64,000 nt of DNA, taken from NCBI RefSeq assembly GCF_013426205.1, contig NC_089427.1, positions 1,302,001-1,366,000 on the forward strand. Reading direction: 5' to 3'. The DNA comes from Metarhizium brunneum (lineage: Eukaryota; Ascomycota; Sordariomycetes; Hypocreales; Clavicipitaceae). The translations under genes and the position numbers were made by a program. The notes beneath the pieces are model-generated. The model was not told the DNA's origin and made no database searches. It saw only the letters and a list, made by a program, of their open reading frames with translations. Positions within the stretch are counted from its first letter, which is position 1. Every line of letters starts with the position of its first letter. Shown piece by piece: positions 1 to 11,733 of the stretch.

Positions 1-243
1 CTGCTCGCGTCTCGCGTGCCAGAGATGCCGTCCGATGCGGAGCTGCGCGGGTTATTGGCGCACCCGCCATTGTCGTATTTCGAGGCGCTGGGGAACCTGG
101 ACGACAGATATCCGACGAGGGTGTTTTGTGAAGTTTGCGGGTACTGGGGGCGGGTGAGGTGTTTGAAGTGCGGGACGAGAGTATGTGCGCTGGATTGTTT
201 GGAGACGCATAGGGAGGAGTGTGTGACTCGATATGGACTGTGA
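1..243 (+). CDS. vps71: zf-HIT protein, Vps71/Swc6-like, C-terminal part
   Basis: The reading frame is open from the first base and ends at a TGA at 241-243, so only the last 80 residues are in the window. They carry a HIT-type zinc finger at the extreme C terminus: FCEVCG, then RCLKCG, then CALDC, then the H/C pair of THREEC. A HIT finger that ends the protein is typical of the Vps71/Swc6 (animal ZNHIT1) subunit of the SWR1 complex, which exchanges H2A for H2A.Z in nucleosomes. Other HIT-finger proteins (Hit1, Bcd1) usually have the finger at the N terminus, so I favour Vps71. An internal ATG at 25 is not the start; the true start is upstream of the window. Confidence 0.75.
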   Translation: MLASRVPEMPSDAELRGLLAHPPLSYFEALGNLDDRYPTRVFCEVCGYWGRVRCLKCGTRVCALDCLETHREECVTRYGL

Positions 244-1331
244 GCCGTGGCCCGACGACCGATTCAGAGCCGACTAGTTACATGTTTGAACCGTTGGGCA
301 AGGAGCCGGCGGGTGCAGGACAAGATCGATCGAGTCTCCTCATACAACTGGACGAAGAGATATTTGGGGAGAGGTCAGTCATGGAATCTCCCCGCTGGGA
401 ACGAACTGGTGGCTTTGGGTCAATAGATGTGTGGTACGCTGGGAAGGCTGGGTTGGGCGTTTTGCATTGCTGGCGTTTGGGGTGGATGTAATGGCATGAT
501 ACCCAGATAGAGGACCGACTGTATGGTTAGGTTCTTTGCTTTCACATACCCTTTTCTTTTGCCACTTGCCATCACAGGTCGCGTCTCGTTTGAGTCGTAT
601 TGTGCCATTCATGGAGACCCTTGTATTACTCGATTCTCTGACATTGGGCCAACCACCATGGCCCGAATAAATCGTGGCTCAGTTTAGAACCAGGCCTAGT
701 CTGATTTCATCACATGCAGACAGCACAGCGTCCCTGGGGAAGAGGTATCCGAAACCACACTCGCGGCAACATCTTGGGAGCCTGCCGGCGCTGCGTGTCA
801 AACCCCACCTTTCACTTGGTGAAGATGAAGTTTTGCTGCTTGCCTCCAAGTAACTTACTCCGTAGGTATTTAAGGGTATCTCGTGCTTGCCCCTCCAAAA
901 ATAGCTTTCGATATTCAAGCTCGACTCTTTACCACCCGCTCCTCATAGCGGCCCGAAGAACCGGCCGAGTACACGCCGTTGACCCTTCAAGCCATGCCGT
1001 CCACGCCCAGTTGATGCTCTTAAGAAGGGAGGGCGCACATATATAGGGCTGATGTTCCTTAACGTAATGGTGATGTGAGAATCCTTCCCGGAGGCATTTA
1101 GCCAAGTGCTGGCCAAGAGGACAATGAGATACTTGACCCCATCTCCAACTTTACTACTATCAGGAGAGCACGCATTTCGTACCACTTGAAACGACCAAGG
1201 ATATCCCTTGACGTGTTCAAGTACACAAGTACAAAGAATAGTATCTGGCCAGCTACCGCGTGCCTGATGGCGCCGAATCCACGGTGTACAGATATGGCCA
1301 CCTGGTTGATTTGGGCCGTGAGCCTCGCATA
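244..1331. other. intergenic, no gene seen
   Basis: This is the 3' flank of the zf-HIT gene. Short open frames occur on both strands but none resembles a known domain or has a convincing start and splice context. No repeat or RNA gene was recognised. Confidence 0.5.
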
Positions 1332-2720
1332 TTGAACGCCCAAAGCATCAAAGGCTTCTCGGCGTTCAGCACAAGTGTCGACCGTGGCGACACCATGGAT
1401 AAAACTAACGCCGTCTAGAACCTAGCCGCCTACCAGCTTATCAACAGCAAAGAAAGCCTGTCTAGAGAACTGCTAGCATCTCGCCTGCCGACAAGAACTC
1501 TCTAGCCGAGAGCAACAAGTCTCCCGAGAAGGCTGCCCATGGCAGGATTGTTCAAGACTAGAAGCTCTTTTCCTAGGACGATGTATCCCGATTCGGCATT
1601 GTGGCCGCCGCACAGCACCCATATCTAGGAGTCACTGACGGCGCGGCATCTGCAAGGCCGATGTTGGGAAGGTCGCTGGCTACTAGGATCGCTGCGAGGA
1701 GAACATGTTCACCTCTGACATGGAGAGGCATGAGTTGAACTCCACGGCCTTTGCCTGTCATGGCAATATCCTTGCTCTCTCGGGTGTGACGTATAAGGAC
1801 TTGGCAGGCGCAGCCAACTCGAGCATCTCACAACCGAAACAACTTGTCCGGTGCTCTGAATGGCCTTGTGTGCGTGCGTTGACTCCAGTAGGATAATAAT
1901 TCTAGCATCTTTGCAGGATCGCTCAGATGCACAAAAGATGCGTTTCTAACGTCGGGGGCGGCGCGTGTGAAGACATATATCTCTCGAGGTGATAGATCCA
2001 AAATAAAACAAAAGGTACTTTCGACTTCTTGTACAGTGTCTGATGCTTCGCCTTGATTTTTGCTGAAACTGTCTACGCCATCAGAGAAGTACATCGGCAA
2101 CATTGCCGTTTGATATAGAGCGAGTCTAGCCTCGAGCATGTCTCTGTACTCCCTTACCTTTGGAATCGGAGTCCAGGGGGGAGGAGAATCATGGCTGTGG
2201 TGCTTCCTATGACTCCAAGAGACACAACACCCTGAGACGAAACTACGAATATTGCACGATCCTGCTTGATTTCAACCTGTCCCGGGTGGTTCGAGCATCG
2301 ATGTGTCCAGGCCAAGGACTTGACACTCGCGGATGGCGCCTGCGTTGAGAAGGACTTGCTCTCAAGCGATGCCGGCCCAGTCACGATTCACTGGACAATT
2401 TCGCGACAATGATTGATACTCCAACGGAGCATCTTGCAGGCAAGTGGTCGTTCTGGCTCGGCCCTCAACAGGTGCTCGTTGACCTCCATCAACAGCTACG
2501 TCAAGGAAGTAAAGCAGACCTGCTACGAAAGTGAGCCTGTTTGCTGACCTCAACCTCTCAACTGCAACACGTTCCAGAATGGGGTTCACACGACCCCGGC
2601 TGAACCAATATTGTGCAACATCATCTTCGGTAAGTCCTTGTCAAGGCGTTTCCATTCCCCCGTGGCTCACTCTCTCACCCTCTCACCAGCAGTCTGTGAC
2701 GGCAAGAATCGTTGGGCACA
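1332..2720 (+). pseudogene. decayed gene, possibly a Cys-containing secreted protein
   Basis: Coding-like text on the plus strand is broken by stops and frame changes. From 1332 a frame reads smoothly through a TAG near 1417 to about 1480; a second frame carries on to about 1660 with TAG stops at places where CAG (Gln) would read through; a third frame is open from about 1685 to 1896. From about 2265 to 2530 another stretch has spaced cysteines and one TGA near 2414. It is followed by intron-like segments with normal borders (GTGAGC at 2531 to CAG at 2577; GTAAGT at 2630 to CAG at 2692) and a short Cys-containing piece. CAG-to-TAG changes are what C-to-T mutation (for example RIP) would give, but the whole stretch is not AT-rich. 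I do not recognise the family, and it may be more than one relic. Confidence 0.3.
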
Positions 2721-5700
2721 TTTTTGTGCTTTTAGAACAAAGAAAAGCCCTTGCCTTGGCATGCTCATACTACACGCAACACTACCGACCATCTCTTCTC
2801 ATTCAACACCATCACGTGCTACCACATTTTCGTCTTCGCAAGAAGAGTCCCTGGAGTGTGAGGAGGAGAAAGTCACGCGCCGTCAACGTATTGCAGTTGC
2901 GAACAAAACGGCGGGTGACCAGACAAAAACCGAGCATATTCCCCGCGCAAGGCGCTCCAGAGCAGCCGGGCAAGCTCAGAGACGAGAGACGGGTCAGCCG
3001 CGGGTGCTACAAGCGGAAAATCATACAGTTATTTGGGTAATGTCATTTCTTTTCCTTGTGGTAAGAGCGGCAAAGGGGCAGTGAGCGAGGACGAGCGGTG
3101 ACGCATCATCCAAAACTGCACATATGGGACGTGGTGTGGCACCACCGTGTTGCTATCCAGGACAAGGATGATGATATATGACATGTTGGAAAGGATATGA
3201 CCTGCAGCGGAAAAGGAAACCAGTTCTTCGCCTCACCTCATGCGAGGAACCTTGCCGGAGCGTCCTTTCCCCCGGAACGGAGTACGGAGTAGCTACAGGT
3301 AGTTTATCGAGGCGCAACGGCACGGGGGTGGATCTATGGAGAAATGCGAGTGAGGGTAGGATAGGATCAATAGAATACTAGCTAGCAGTGGGGAACAGAC
3401 AGGAGAGCATTTCGATATGACTGCTCCGGTTCGTGTCTCCCTATCTTGGGCGACGATGTCACTATCTGGAATTGTCTTCGTGCCGCTCCAGCATTCTCCA
3501 GAGGGCTAAGCCATCTGCCAAGGTCAGGGTTGAGATAAACAGGTCTCGTATCCATGACACGTGTTTGACGGCGGAAGAATAAGGTTGGCGTCGGCAAGAA
3601 AAAATGTCCGGGCGAAAGGGTCTTGGGATTTTTGCAACACAGGGTCTGTGGGCGGCCAGTCGGTTTTCAAGGCAGAAACAAGGCCAAGTTTTGCTAGTTT
3701 CGCAGAAGAATATCCATCCCTTTGTTTTGTAGAGCACGGTCCGCTTGTTTTAGGATAAATGTGGCTGTGGAGAGGAGAAAGGAGAGAGGAAACTTGACCA
3801 ACTCCATAATATTGATGGATGAGGTGAAAGGAGCTGTCCCCCTATACTCATGCGACGAGTCATGAAAGACATGTTGTAAATGATATGGCCGACTGGGTCA
3901 GGTTGGGCGTTCCTAGCAGGATTCGGTCACATACCCATGAGTCTACCGAATGCTGTAGTGGTGCTTCCATTCGCCGCCCGTCCTGCTTCACCCAAGGGAA
4001 CTCACTTGGTGATAGTACAATCTTTATGCCAGAGTGTGTCGGCCCATGGACTTGCAGATAGCGTGCCTGTGACTATTGACAATTCACTCGGCTACCGAAG
4101 CCCTGCATGTTAAAACTGAACCTGCCACAATGAGGAAGAGGCACGAGCATGTACAAGAACAATTTTTAGATGACATGTTCTCTGCACTCCGTATGTAGAT
4201 CACCACATAATCAGGGCTTGGGTCTAGTTGTTACCTCCCCAGAGCAAAGGCGGGAGGTTGGCACGAGCTCGCAGGTGCCACCGACTGACCATTTACACCG
4301 GACCCTTCCTCCAGCTGTCTTCTTGCACCGCAGCCGAGTCTTTTGAAGCAGGGACAAATCCAGGAACAGCGTCCTAGTGGGCCATATGTATTGAATACTC
4401 CATAGATAGGGCAGAGCAGCTACGCGCCGGTTGCAGGGCGCATTGACCCATATCATGTTATGCCGTACTCCGTATAGTTGATGTATTGCGTAGTTCGATG
4501 TTGAGGTGACGCACATTGATGCTGCAAGGGGCCGGCTTCAGAACCTGAGTGGAACATGGACAATCGGGTTTCGCCCAACAAGGCAGTTAAATCGCAGACA
4601 ACAACACAGTACATCCAATCTATGATGGACGTTCGGAACCACGAAGCCGTTGTAGCGGAGGCCAGAGACGGCAAGAGGGCACGTTCATGACAAACTGGCA
4701 AGGCGCAGCCGGTTGGGAGTGTAGTTAGCAGAAGCGGCTATAATCAACGACTACTCCGTACGAAGTACACCGTAACTGAGCTGGAGAGCAAAGAGTGGTG
4801 TGACACAGCGTCCAGAGACACAGGGGTATGCATAGCGGGCATTTCTGTAAGAGGAAAAAAGCCGTTGATGCCAGGGCTGCCGCGAGTTCGGGATCAGCCT
4901 GAGCCGACGAATCAACAAACCGTGGAGAGTGAACCTTGCGATAGATTAAAAAACATGATTTCCGGGCCGAGTTTGACAAGTCCGGGGAGCGAGAACCACC
5001 AACATGCAGCGCCTTCTGAATCCACGTGCCAAGTTCGATGTTTCAACGCGTCGTGAAAGCATCAAGAAGACTTATTAGCAGTCCTCTACTCCAGAACGTG
5101 CGTCGCAAATAGCGACAAGAGAAAAACCAACGGCAACATGGCGCATTCTGCAGATTGCCCGCGACTCAAGAGGCCAACGGAGGTGTAGCGTACTGAGCAG
5201 TCTCGTCCGGCTCAGAAGCCTCAAACCATCAACCACGGAAGCAAGCGCAGGGCGACATCAAAGGCATGAAAAATCCAGCGGGGCGGTGACACTTGCACCA
5301 CATGCAGCGTGATATGTCACATATGTATGTACGGAGTATGTGGACACTCGACTCTTCAAGGGCGGGGCTGGACAGTGCTGTCTGTCCACGAGGTTGGATT
5401 CCAGAACAGGCTGGCCCTGCCCCGACGTTTATTCCAGACGCTGTACTCCGTACTCCGTAGTATGATAGTACTTAATAATAGAAACGAGGTGCATCTGGAG
5501 AGCGAGACAACTGATGAAAGCCGAGTGACGGATGGGGCCGAAGTGGAATGACCACTACTGGTACGCTGTCGGGAGTACAATACTAGTACTAGTTGCTCAG
5601 CCACCTTCGAAGCCCGTAAGTGCGGCAAAATACCCTCGACCTTGGGCGGAAAGGACCTCTGATGAGGCTATTCGGCATAAATCTGGGACCGCGCTGGCCA

Positions 5701-6099
5701 CTCATGAGCTTTTGGATAGCCGAGGATGAGACCGCGGGGTAAGCCAAATGGTCGGTTCGCCTTGGGCATGCTCATTTCCTCGAAGCCATCAGGAAAATGC
5801 TGTCTCGCACATGCGGAATTAGAGGTCCCTGGAGCAGTGCTCCGTAGCTCAGCGAGAAACCAAAAGCCAGGGATTAGGAGTTGGAGTCTTGGGTGTTTGG
5901 GCAGGGGCTGCTCACCGGTGTGGACCCGAACCCTCCAACAGGGACGCATTGATGCCAATCACCAAATCAGGAAGATTGCAAAGTTGAAAGGGAATTGCAA
6001 CCACAAAAAGCCCGTCCTATAAGCCAAATGTAGTAGCGTGATATGGGCGATATAGCCAGACGCTGGCCTGGCCACGCATCAGCCGAGCCATGTCCAAGG
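2721..6099. other. intergenic, no gene seen; many TACTCCGTA motifs
   Basis: No supported gene. The stretch carries seven copies of the 7-mer CTCCGTA/TACGGAG (3283, 4187, 4468, 4754, 5330, 5446, 5453), mostly inside the longer TACTCCGTA. Base composition is ordinary, so it does not look like a RIP-flattened transposon. Confidence 0.5.
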
Positions 6100-6109
6100 A
6101 CCTTCCTAG

Positions 6110-6929
6110 AACGATGCCAAGGAGCATTCACAACTGCGTGTCTCGGGGCTTCCTCGAATCATGCTCACGGCGTCATCTACACGACGAAACCAGAGTGGTG
6201 ACTGGTCGATCAGAGCCGGCAGAACAAAGTGTGGAGCATCAAAGCATACCCTAGCAAGCGGCCCGTGAGGCGTGAGAACAGGTGGGTGTACGCCGTACCA
6301 TGGGGCTCATAGAGCCGGGGCTTGAAGCAATAGATCATTTATCATAAAAGATAGAAACACAGACCTGTGGAACAGATTTACCAAGAAGTCGTGCTGGATA
6401 CAGACCCCAGGACTGTCTGAACTCTGTCCAAGGTTGGCCCTGGGTTTTGACTGGAAACGGGAACTGTCCTTGGCCGTACGGTCCCTAATGTCAGATATTA
6501 GCTGTATCCTCAAGATATACTCCGTAATATGTATCTACAAAGTTCGGAGTTCCAGCAGTAGTACCGCGGGCTACCTAGTAGTTCAACGAGCCGAATTGAG
6601 GCTCATGGATCTCACCCGCAATAATCATCTATGGCGATCGTGATTGAGGTAGTATCAGGGCCGAGAGGGACTTTAGACGTCTTGAAGCGAACGCGCCAGG
6701 CTACGTCGGCTTTTCCGTCATTATATTGGATTGTTGTCCTCCGTGCCATGTATGCAACTCGCCGCACTTCCAGAGCAGGCCAAGGCGGTGGTTTTTGGCC
6801 TGAGGGGAGCCAATGAGTGTGGAGGTGACAATCCATATTTTGCAATTCTATCATGGCCGCGCTAGTACAAATGTGGACAGCAATCAGTGAAAATCTGGCT
6901 TGGACGAAATGCGCCTTACCGAGCTTCAA
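6110..6929 (-). pseudogene. possible decayed multi-exon gene, unidentified
   Basis: Three coding-like stretches lie in order on the minus strand. The first (6929 down to about 6620) starts with an ATG, runs about 104 codons and ends at a GTGAGA donor. After a CTAAT-type branch site and a TAG acceptor near 6494, the second continues in the matching phase to a GTAAAT near 6386. The third, about 66 codons ending in TAG, lies at roughly 6310-6110, but no acceptor joins it in frame to the second. No domain was recognised. It could be a degraded gene or a chance run of open frames; confidence is low. Confidence 0.2.
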
Positions 6930-8200
6930 AATTTTGTACCAGTAATTAATTAGTACTACCTCTTTGCTGCCTTGGGCCTGTTTGAACGACTGATGGCTGG
7001 CATTGTCAGCCCTGTAATACGGAGCATGGACGATACCTACCTACCTGGGTAGTAATACTCCGTACAAACACACAGGTTGACAGGTACGTGGAGTATGGAG
7101 TAGATGCTTCAGGGTTGAGTCTCCTCATGTTGCACTCCATACCCCTGCCTGGCATACTGTAGGGGTAAAAGACTGATGCATCTGAAAGAAGGTCATGTCA
7201 TGATTGGAGAAGGCTGTGAGTGATTTTTAGGCACCAAACTGAACCGGCTGACGAGTACTCCGTACATGTATCTGAATGGAGAAAATGAGGTAAATAAATC
7301 AATCCAAATAATAATAACATAAAGAAATTTGAGAACTGAGTGGATGGCTGAGGATTGGATGCATCAAGTTGAGGAGAATGTTGCGGCGTCGTGGATGCTT
7401 CTTAGCGGACCAGGTGCTTGGAAGTTGGTTGATGTTGCAGCAAGTCATCTAGATTGCATATTGCATGCTGAAGTGCACGCGGCCAGAGGGCAGGCGGCGA
7501 AGCCAATTACTTCGTATGTGCAATCAATTTCATGGAAGATGCGTGCCTGATTCCGATATGCAATACAGAGTGCGGAGTGGCGCAGGAGCACCCGCCGTTC
7601 CTGCCACGTAGGTACGTATAGGTAAGTTGTATCGACGCGCTTTCCGTATCCCAGATATGAGCAAGAAACGTCCATGTATTTCGAACAACTCGAGCTCAGA
7701 GTTCAGAGGGAAGAATACAATGCGCCTCGCACTTCAAAGATCGACTCCTACCCCAGACAGAGCCTTGGTCTACCGACGACCAACTCAGCGCGGTGGTGGG
7801 ATGCGCATCAGACTCCAGTACGGAGAACGTACGTACGGAGTACATGTTGCGTCGTGCTCTGGACTCGGTGCCCCAAAATGGACCACACACACTCCCGTTT
7901 GCCAAACCAGCCAAAACAGTCACCGATGGCGTACAAGATTTGAGCTATCACCAGCCTCGAATCAGATATCGACTCGGGTGGTAGGAACTGTTGATACTAC
8001 CTACACATGCGCGAGGGAGAATGTTACACCAGTCCAACCAGCCTGGCAGGCTGGCCAGCATCAGCATCAGAATCGGCATTACGGAGTACATAGATTCAGC
8101 ATCCTGGTCGGTCCATTGCACTAGTTGTTTGTTACCCACTTCGACACCTGGTGTATTATATCAAGCCCACGTTGTTAACAATCGCTCCAACCGTGGGTAC
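6930..8200. other. intergenic, no gene seen; TACTCCGTA motifs
   Basis: No supported gene. The 7-mer CTCCGTA/TACGGAG occurs at 7018, 7058, 7258, 7819, 7834 and 8080. The run CTACCTACCTGGGTAG near 7038 is a variant of the second dispersed motif, CTACCTAGGTAG. Confidence 0.5.
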
Positions 8201-8209
8201 AGGAGGACT

Positions 8210-8218
8210 TATATAAAA
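8210..8218 (+). promoter_or_regulatory. TATA-like box
   Basis: TATATAAAA stands just upstream of a strongly pyrimidine-rich plus-strand stretch (8220-8680), the usual look of a fungal core promoter and leader. It is the best candidate promoter for the WD40 gene or for its possible upstream exon at 8675. Confidence 0.4.
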
Positions 8219-8674
8219 AACCGCCACCACTGGCAATCTCCTTGCTGCCATTCCCCTGCTTGCCTTTCTTACTTCAGCCACGACTCACCTACAGCCCTCG
8301 GCCAAAAAGTTCGGGCACTGGTGTCCCTCAACCGGGTCCTGGCTCGTCTTAGGACTTCAACCCTGCATCTTGGAGCCTTACGGTGACATCGGCCCAGTGC
8401 CAGTCATTCTTCGACCTTGAGACGGAGCTGGTTCTGGCAGTTGACATATCAATACCCGCCTCGTTCAACGCGGCTACTTCGACTCCGAGCGCCATCTTGC
8501 CGCACTGGTTTGCGAATTGCAACAGGTGCAGACGGAACTGGGGATCGTCCGTCGTACCAAGTACATACAAGCGACAGCTTCCTGTACTACATGTCCGCTT
8601 CCTCAAGCCTCAGGACGTTCAACCGTGACACAATCTTCTCCTCTCGACTTTTCTAACATTGACATCGTCTCCTC

Positions 8675-8788
8675 ATGGCTGGCCTTCTCCATCAGCCGAC
8701 TGTCTTCGATCGTACTGGCGCAAACCTCCGGCATCATTCGCCCTCACCATTTGCAGAAAATAGAATCTTCTCTCAGGGACCGAGCAGA
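8675..8788 (+). other. candidate upstream coding exon (or uORF) of the WD40 gene
   Basis: An ATG at 8675 follows a CT-rich leader and opens a frame of 38 codons with coding-like composition, starting MAGLLHQPTVFD. It ends at a good donor, GTAAGG at 8789. If unspliced the frame stops at a TAG 55 codons in. Joining this exon at phase 0 to the acceptor GGCAG at 9412-9417 keeps frame with the WD40 gene and would give a 786-residue protein with a 629-base first intron, long for this genome. No clear branch site precedes that acceptor, so a separate uORF or leader is equally possible. Confidence 0.35.
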
Positions 8789-9459
8789 GTAAGGTTGCAC
8801 CAAGTTCCCAAGTCGACAATCAAGACCCAAACGCTGTACTAGACTCTTTGAAATCTTGTTCCTTGCCTTGATCTCACGTTACACGTCTTCGCCCCCGAGA
8901 CTCGATAGTCTTAGGCCAACTATTCTGGATCTGATTCCGCGCTTGGGGCTGCACATTGATCACTTTGCCTTGACCGTCGTCTCATCCGTACGTTGACCGT
9001 CCTAGCGTCCTTCCTACCCTTGAACCTGATCATCGCGTTAACACGCACCGCTCAGAAAGCGAAAAAAAAGCAATACGCCCATGCTTGGCACTAGTACATC
9101 AGCGCCGTCCCCCGCAAAAGCAAAAAAGGGGCATATTGCATCGCCTAACTGACTGCCCGACAAGAAGACGAACCAGGGGAGGCGTCCCCCAATCAGTGAA
9201 CAATCCAAGACCCAGCCGTAACTACTCTGTACTGAGTACGGAGTAGTAGTGACAAATCTGATCGAAAGCCTAAAAAAAGTTTTTTTTCATTGCCCCAAAA
9301 GCAAGCCCTGGTTGTGACACATCAGACTGGCCCGAGCCTAGCGAAAACGCCAACTGGTTTGAGCCAGTGAAGCTCTGGAACGCAGGAATCCGGCTCTCGC
9401 GTATTTCCGGCTGGCAGGCATTCAAATCTTCTTCGAGAGCCCCTGTCGTTGGCACCGCC

Positions 9460-11733
9460 ATGCGCTCGTCATATTCGTCGACGGAACAGTCTCATAGCGA
9501 GTCAGACTGGTCGCAGCAGAATGAGGGCGGCTCTCACCTCCCGGGGCATTGCGTCGAAGTTGTTTCTCACAATACCCACCACGACCACGACCACGACGGC
9601 ATCAACACTTGCAGCGAAGTAACACAAACTGGTCGCCAATGTCCCAGCTCGGGCCTACTCGCGACGGGTAGCCGACACGACGCCCAAAACACCACCACAA
9701 CGCACGACTCTGATGAGAACCAATTTTCTCATTGCATTCCTGCTGCCCACCCCCCTGATCAGTCATATCGTTCGCCATCTCCAGAATACTATGATGACGA
9801 TGATGATGAGGGTATGAGCGATATTGACGGTGGCGTGTCCCTTAACCAAGTTTCGTCGTCCGTTGCCCGCATCGAAGGTTATTCTGGCTCGCACCTTGCT
9901 GCGGCTGGTCTTGACTACGACTACATCGACAGCAGCGACGACAGCGACGGGGAACTTGACATTGATCAGGATTCGGACAACGATGGGCCTCTCCCTGCCC
10001 AGGCTTTCGACCCATACCTCAACTTCAACGGCCCTCCAAACTTCCCTTTGCATTTGCATAGCCTTTACGGCTCCGCGTTCATGATGGGCACGGAATTTCC
10101 TCCCCAGACATGGGCTGGCGCAAATGGCCCTGGGGTTCTTCCGGCACCAGAAGTGGACATGATTGCGTTCCATGATTCGAATGATACTCTGCCACCTGTC
10201 CAGCTTAGCAATCCAAATCCAGCCATTCCTGGAGCCGAAAACCTTGGTCTCATTGACTTTCTCCGAAACTGGGTGTATCAAGGCAGTTTCACTGACAGCC
10301 CTCGATCTCGCCCACCACATCTTAGCCAAGTCATAAAACAGGCTGCTGCCCCCATCAAGGAGATTAGGTATTCAGATCTCCATGGCGACGAATGTGATAT
10401 CCAGGGCTTGGACTGGAAAATGATGGAAACGACCCGGAGTAATGCGAGGGCGAGGCGTAGTCGCACCTACAAAAATTACGTCAACCACCCCGGGTCTGAT
10501 ATATTAGCCGTATGTGCAAAAGCCGCAATGACACTGTCACGCATCCCACCCTACACGTTTGCTAACATTTCAATGTAGCCTCACATGGATGATGAGGGCA
10601 TTCCTTGTTGCGAAAGTTTCTTCCGACTTGCAAGGATGAACATTCGACAAGACGTTCATCTTGCTCACTTTCAGCTGCGAAATGTTCTAGCTTGCCCTTC
10701 ACGGACACACGCCTATTATCCCAGTCCGACAGGTGTGAATAGGATGAATACAGTTTCTCGGACTACCGATGTCGTCATGAGTACGCGTGACTTCCCAGCA
10801 ATGGGCGCCGCACTTTCAAGCCTGGATGCGGCTTGTGGAGTCTTGATGGGTGGAACATTTGGTGGTGATTATTACCTCAAGTCGCTAGAGTGTGACGACA
10901 AGTCAAGGTTCACCGAAGGTCAGATAACGTCAGACTTTAGCGGAATCACGAATCATATCAAATTATACCGACCTCGCCGCTCCTGTGGCCCAGTAGCAGC
11001 CATTGCCAGCAATGACTGCGGGTTCCGAGTCATGGATATCGGGACAGAGCACTTTGTTTCGGAGACGACATACCCATTTGCTCTCAACTGCTCAGCCCTA
11101 TCTCCAGATCACCGCCTTCGTGTACTTGTTGGTGATAGCTCCGAGGCTCTCATCACAAACGCAGACACGGGTGAAATCCTACAAAAGCTTGCGGGACATC
11201 GCGACTACGGGTTTGCTTGCGATTGGTCTGAAGATGGGCGGACAGTAGCAACCGGTTTCCAGGATCGTGGCGTGAAGATATGGGATGCGCGTAGATGGTG
11301 CAACTCCAGCGGCATTAGCACTCCGTTGTACACTATTCGATCGGAGATGGCCAGCGTCCGCGGCCTTTGTTTCTCGCCCCTCGGAAGTGGCAAGCCAGTG
11401 CTGGTGGCAGCTGAGGAAGCAGATTACATCAACTTTATCGATGCGCAAACGTTTGGGTCCAAGCAGACCATTGACGTTTTTGGTGAAATTGGTGGCATTG
11501 CATTTGCCAATGACGGGCAAAACGTCAATATTCTCTGCTGTGACAAACACCGTGGCGGTTTGTTGCAGTTGGAGCGATGTGGACGCCGACCAGAGCCACT
11601 GCTTGAAAATTTAGAACAGCGCCGGGTGCTACGCTACCGATATTTTGCTGATGATGATGACCAACAATTCCAGGACAAATGGATCCGCAGTCGCAGATCG
11701 GCTTTATATGAACAGAACCTTGAGCCGTTCTGA
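9460..11733 (+). CDS. WD40-repeat protein with acidic N-terminal half
   Basis: Model join(9460..10509,10579..11733), 734 residues. The intron starts GTATGT and ends with a GCTAAC branch site and TAG; phase is 0. The first in-frame ATG after a stop is 9460 (context CCGCCATGC); the frame is open back to about 9274 without ATG, and an upstream exon at 8675 may exist. Residues 1-350 are low-complexity, rich in Ser, His and acidic runs (a DDDDDE run after EYY). The C-terminal half has beta-propeller features: a GH dipeptide at AGHRDYGF and a KIWD end at residues about 555-588, with weaker repeats around it, and a C-terminal RSRRSALYEQN-type tail. It resembles fungal proteins annotated like S. pombe WD-repeat protein C2A9.03, whose function is not established. 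Probably a scaffold; no catalytic motif. Confidence 0.8.
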
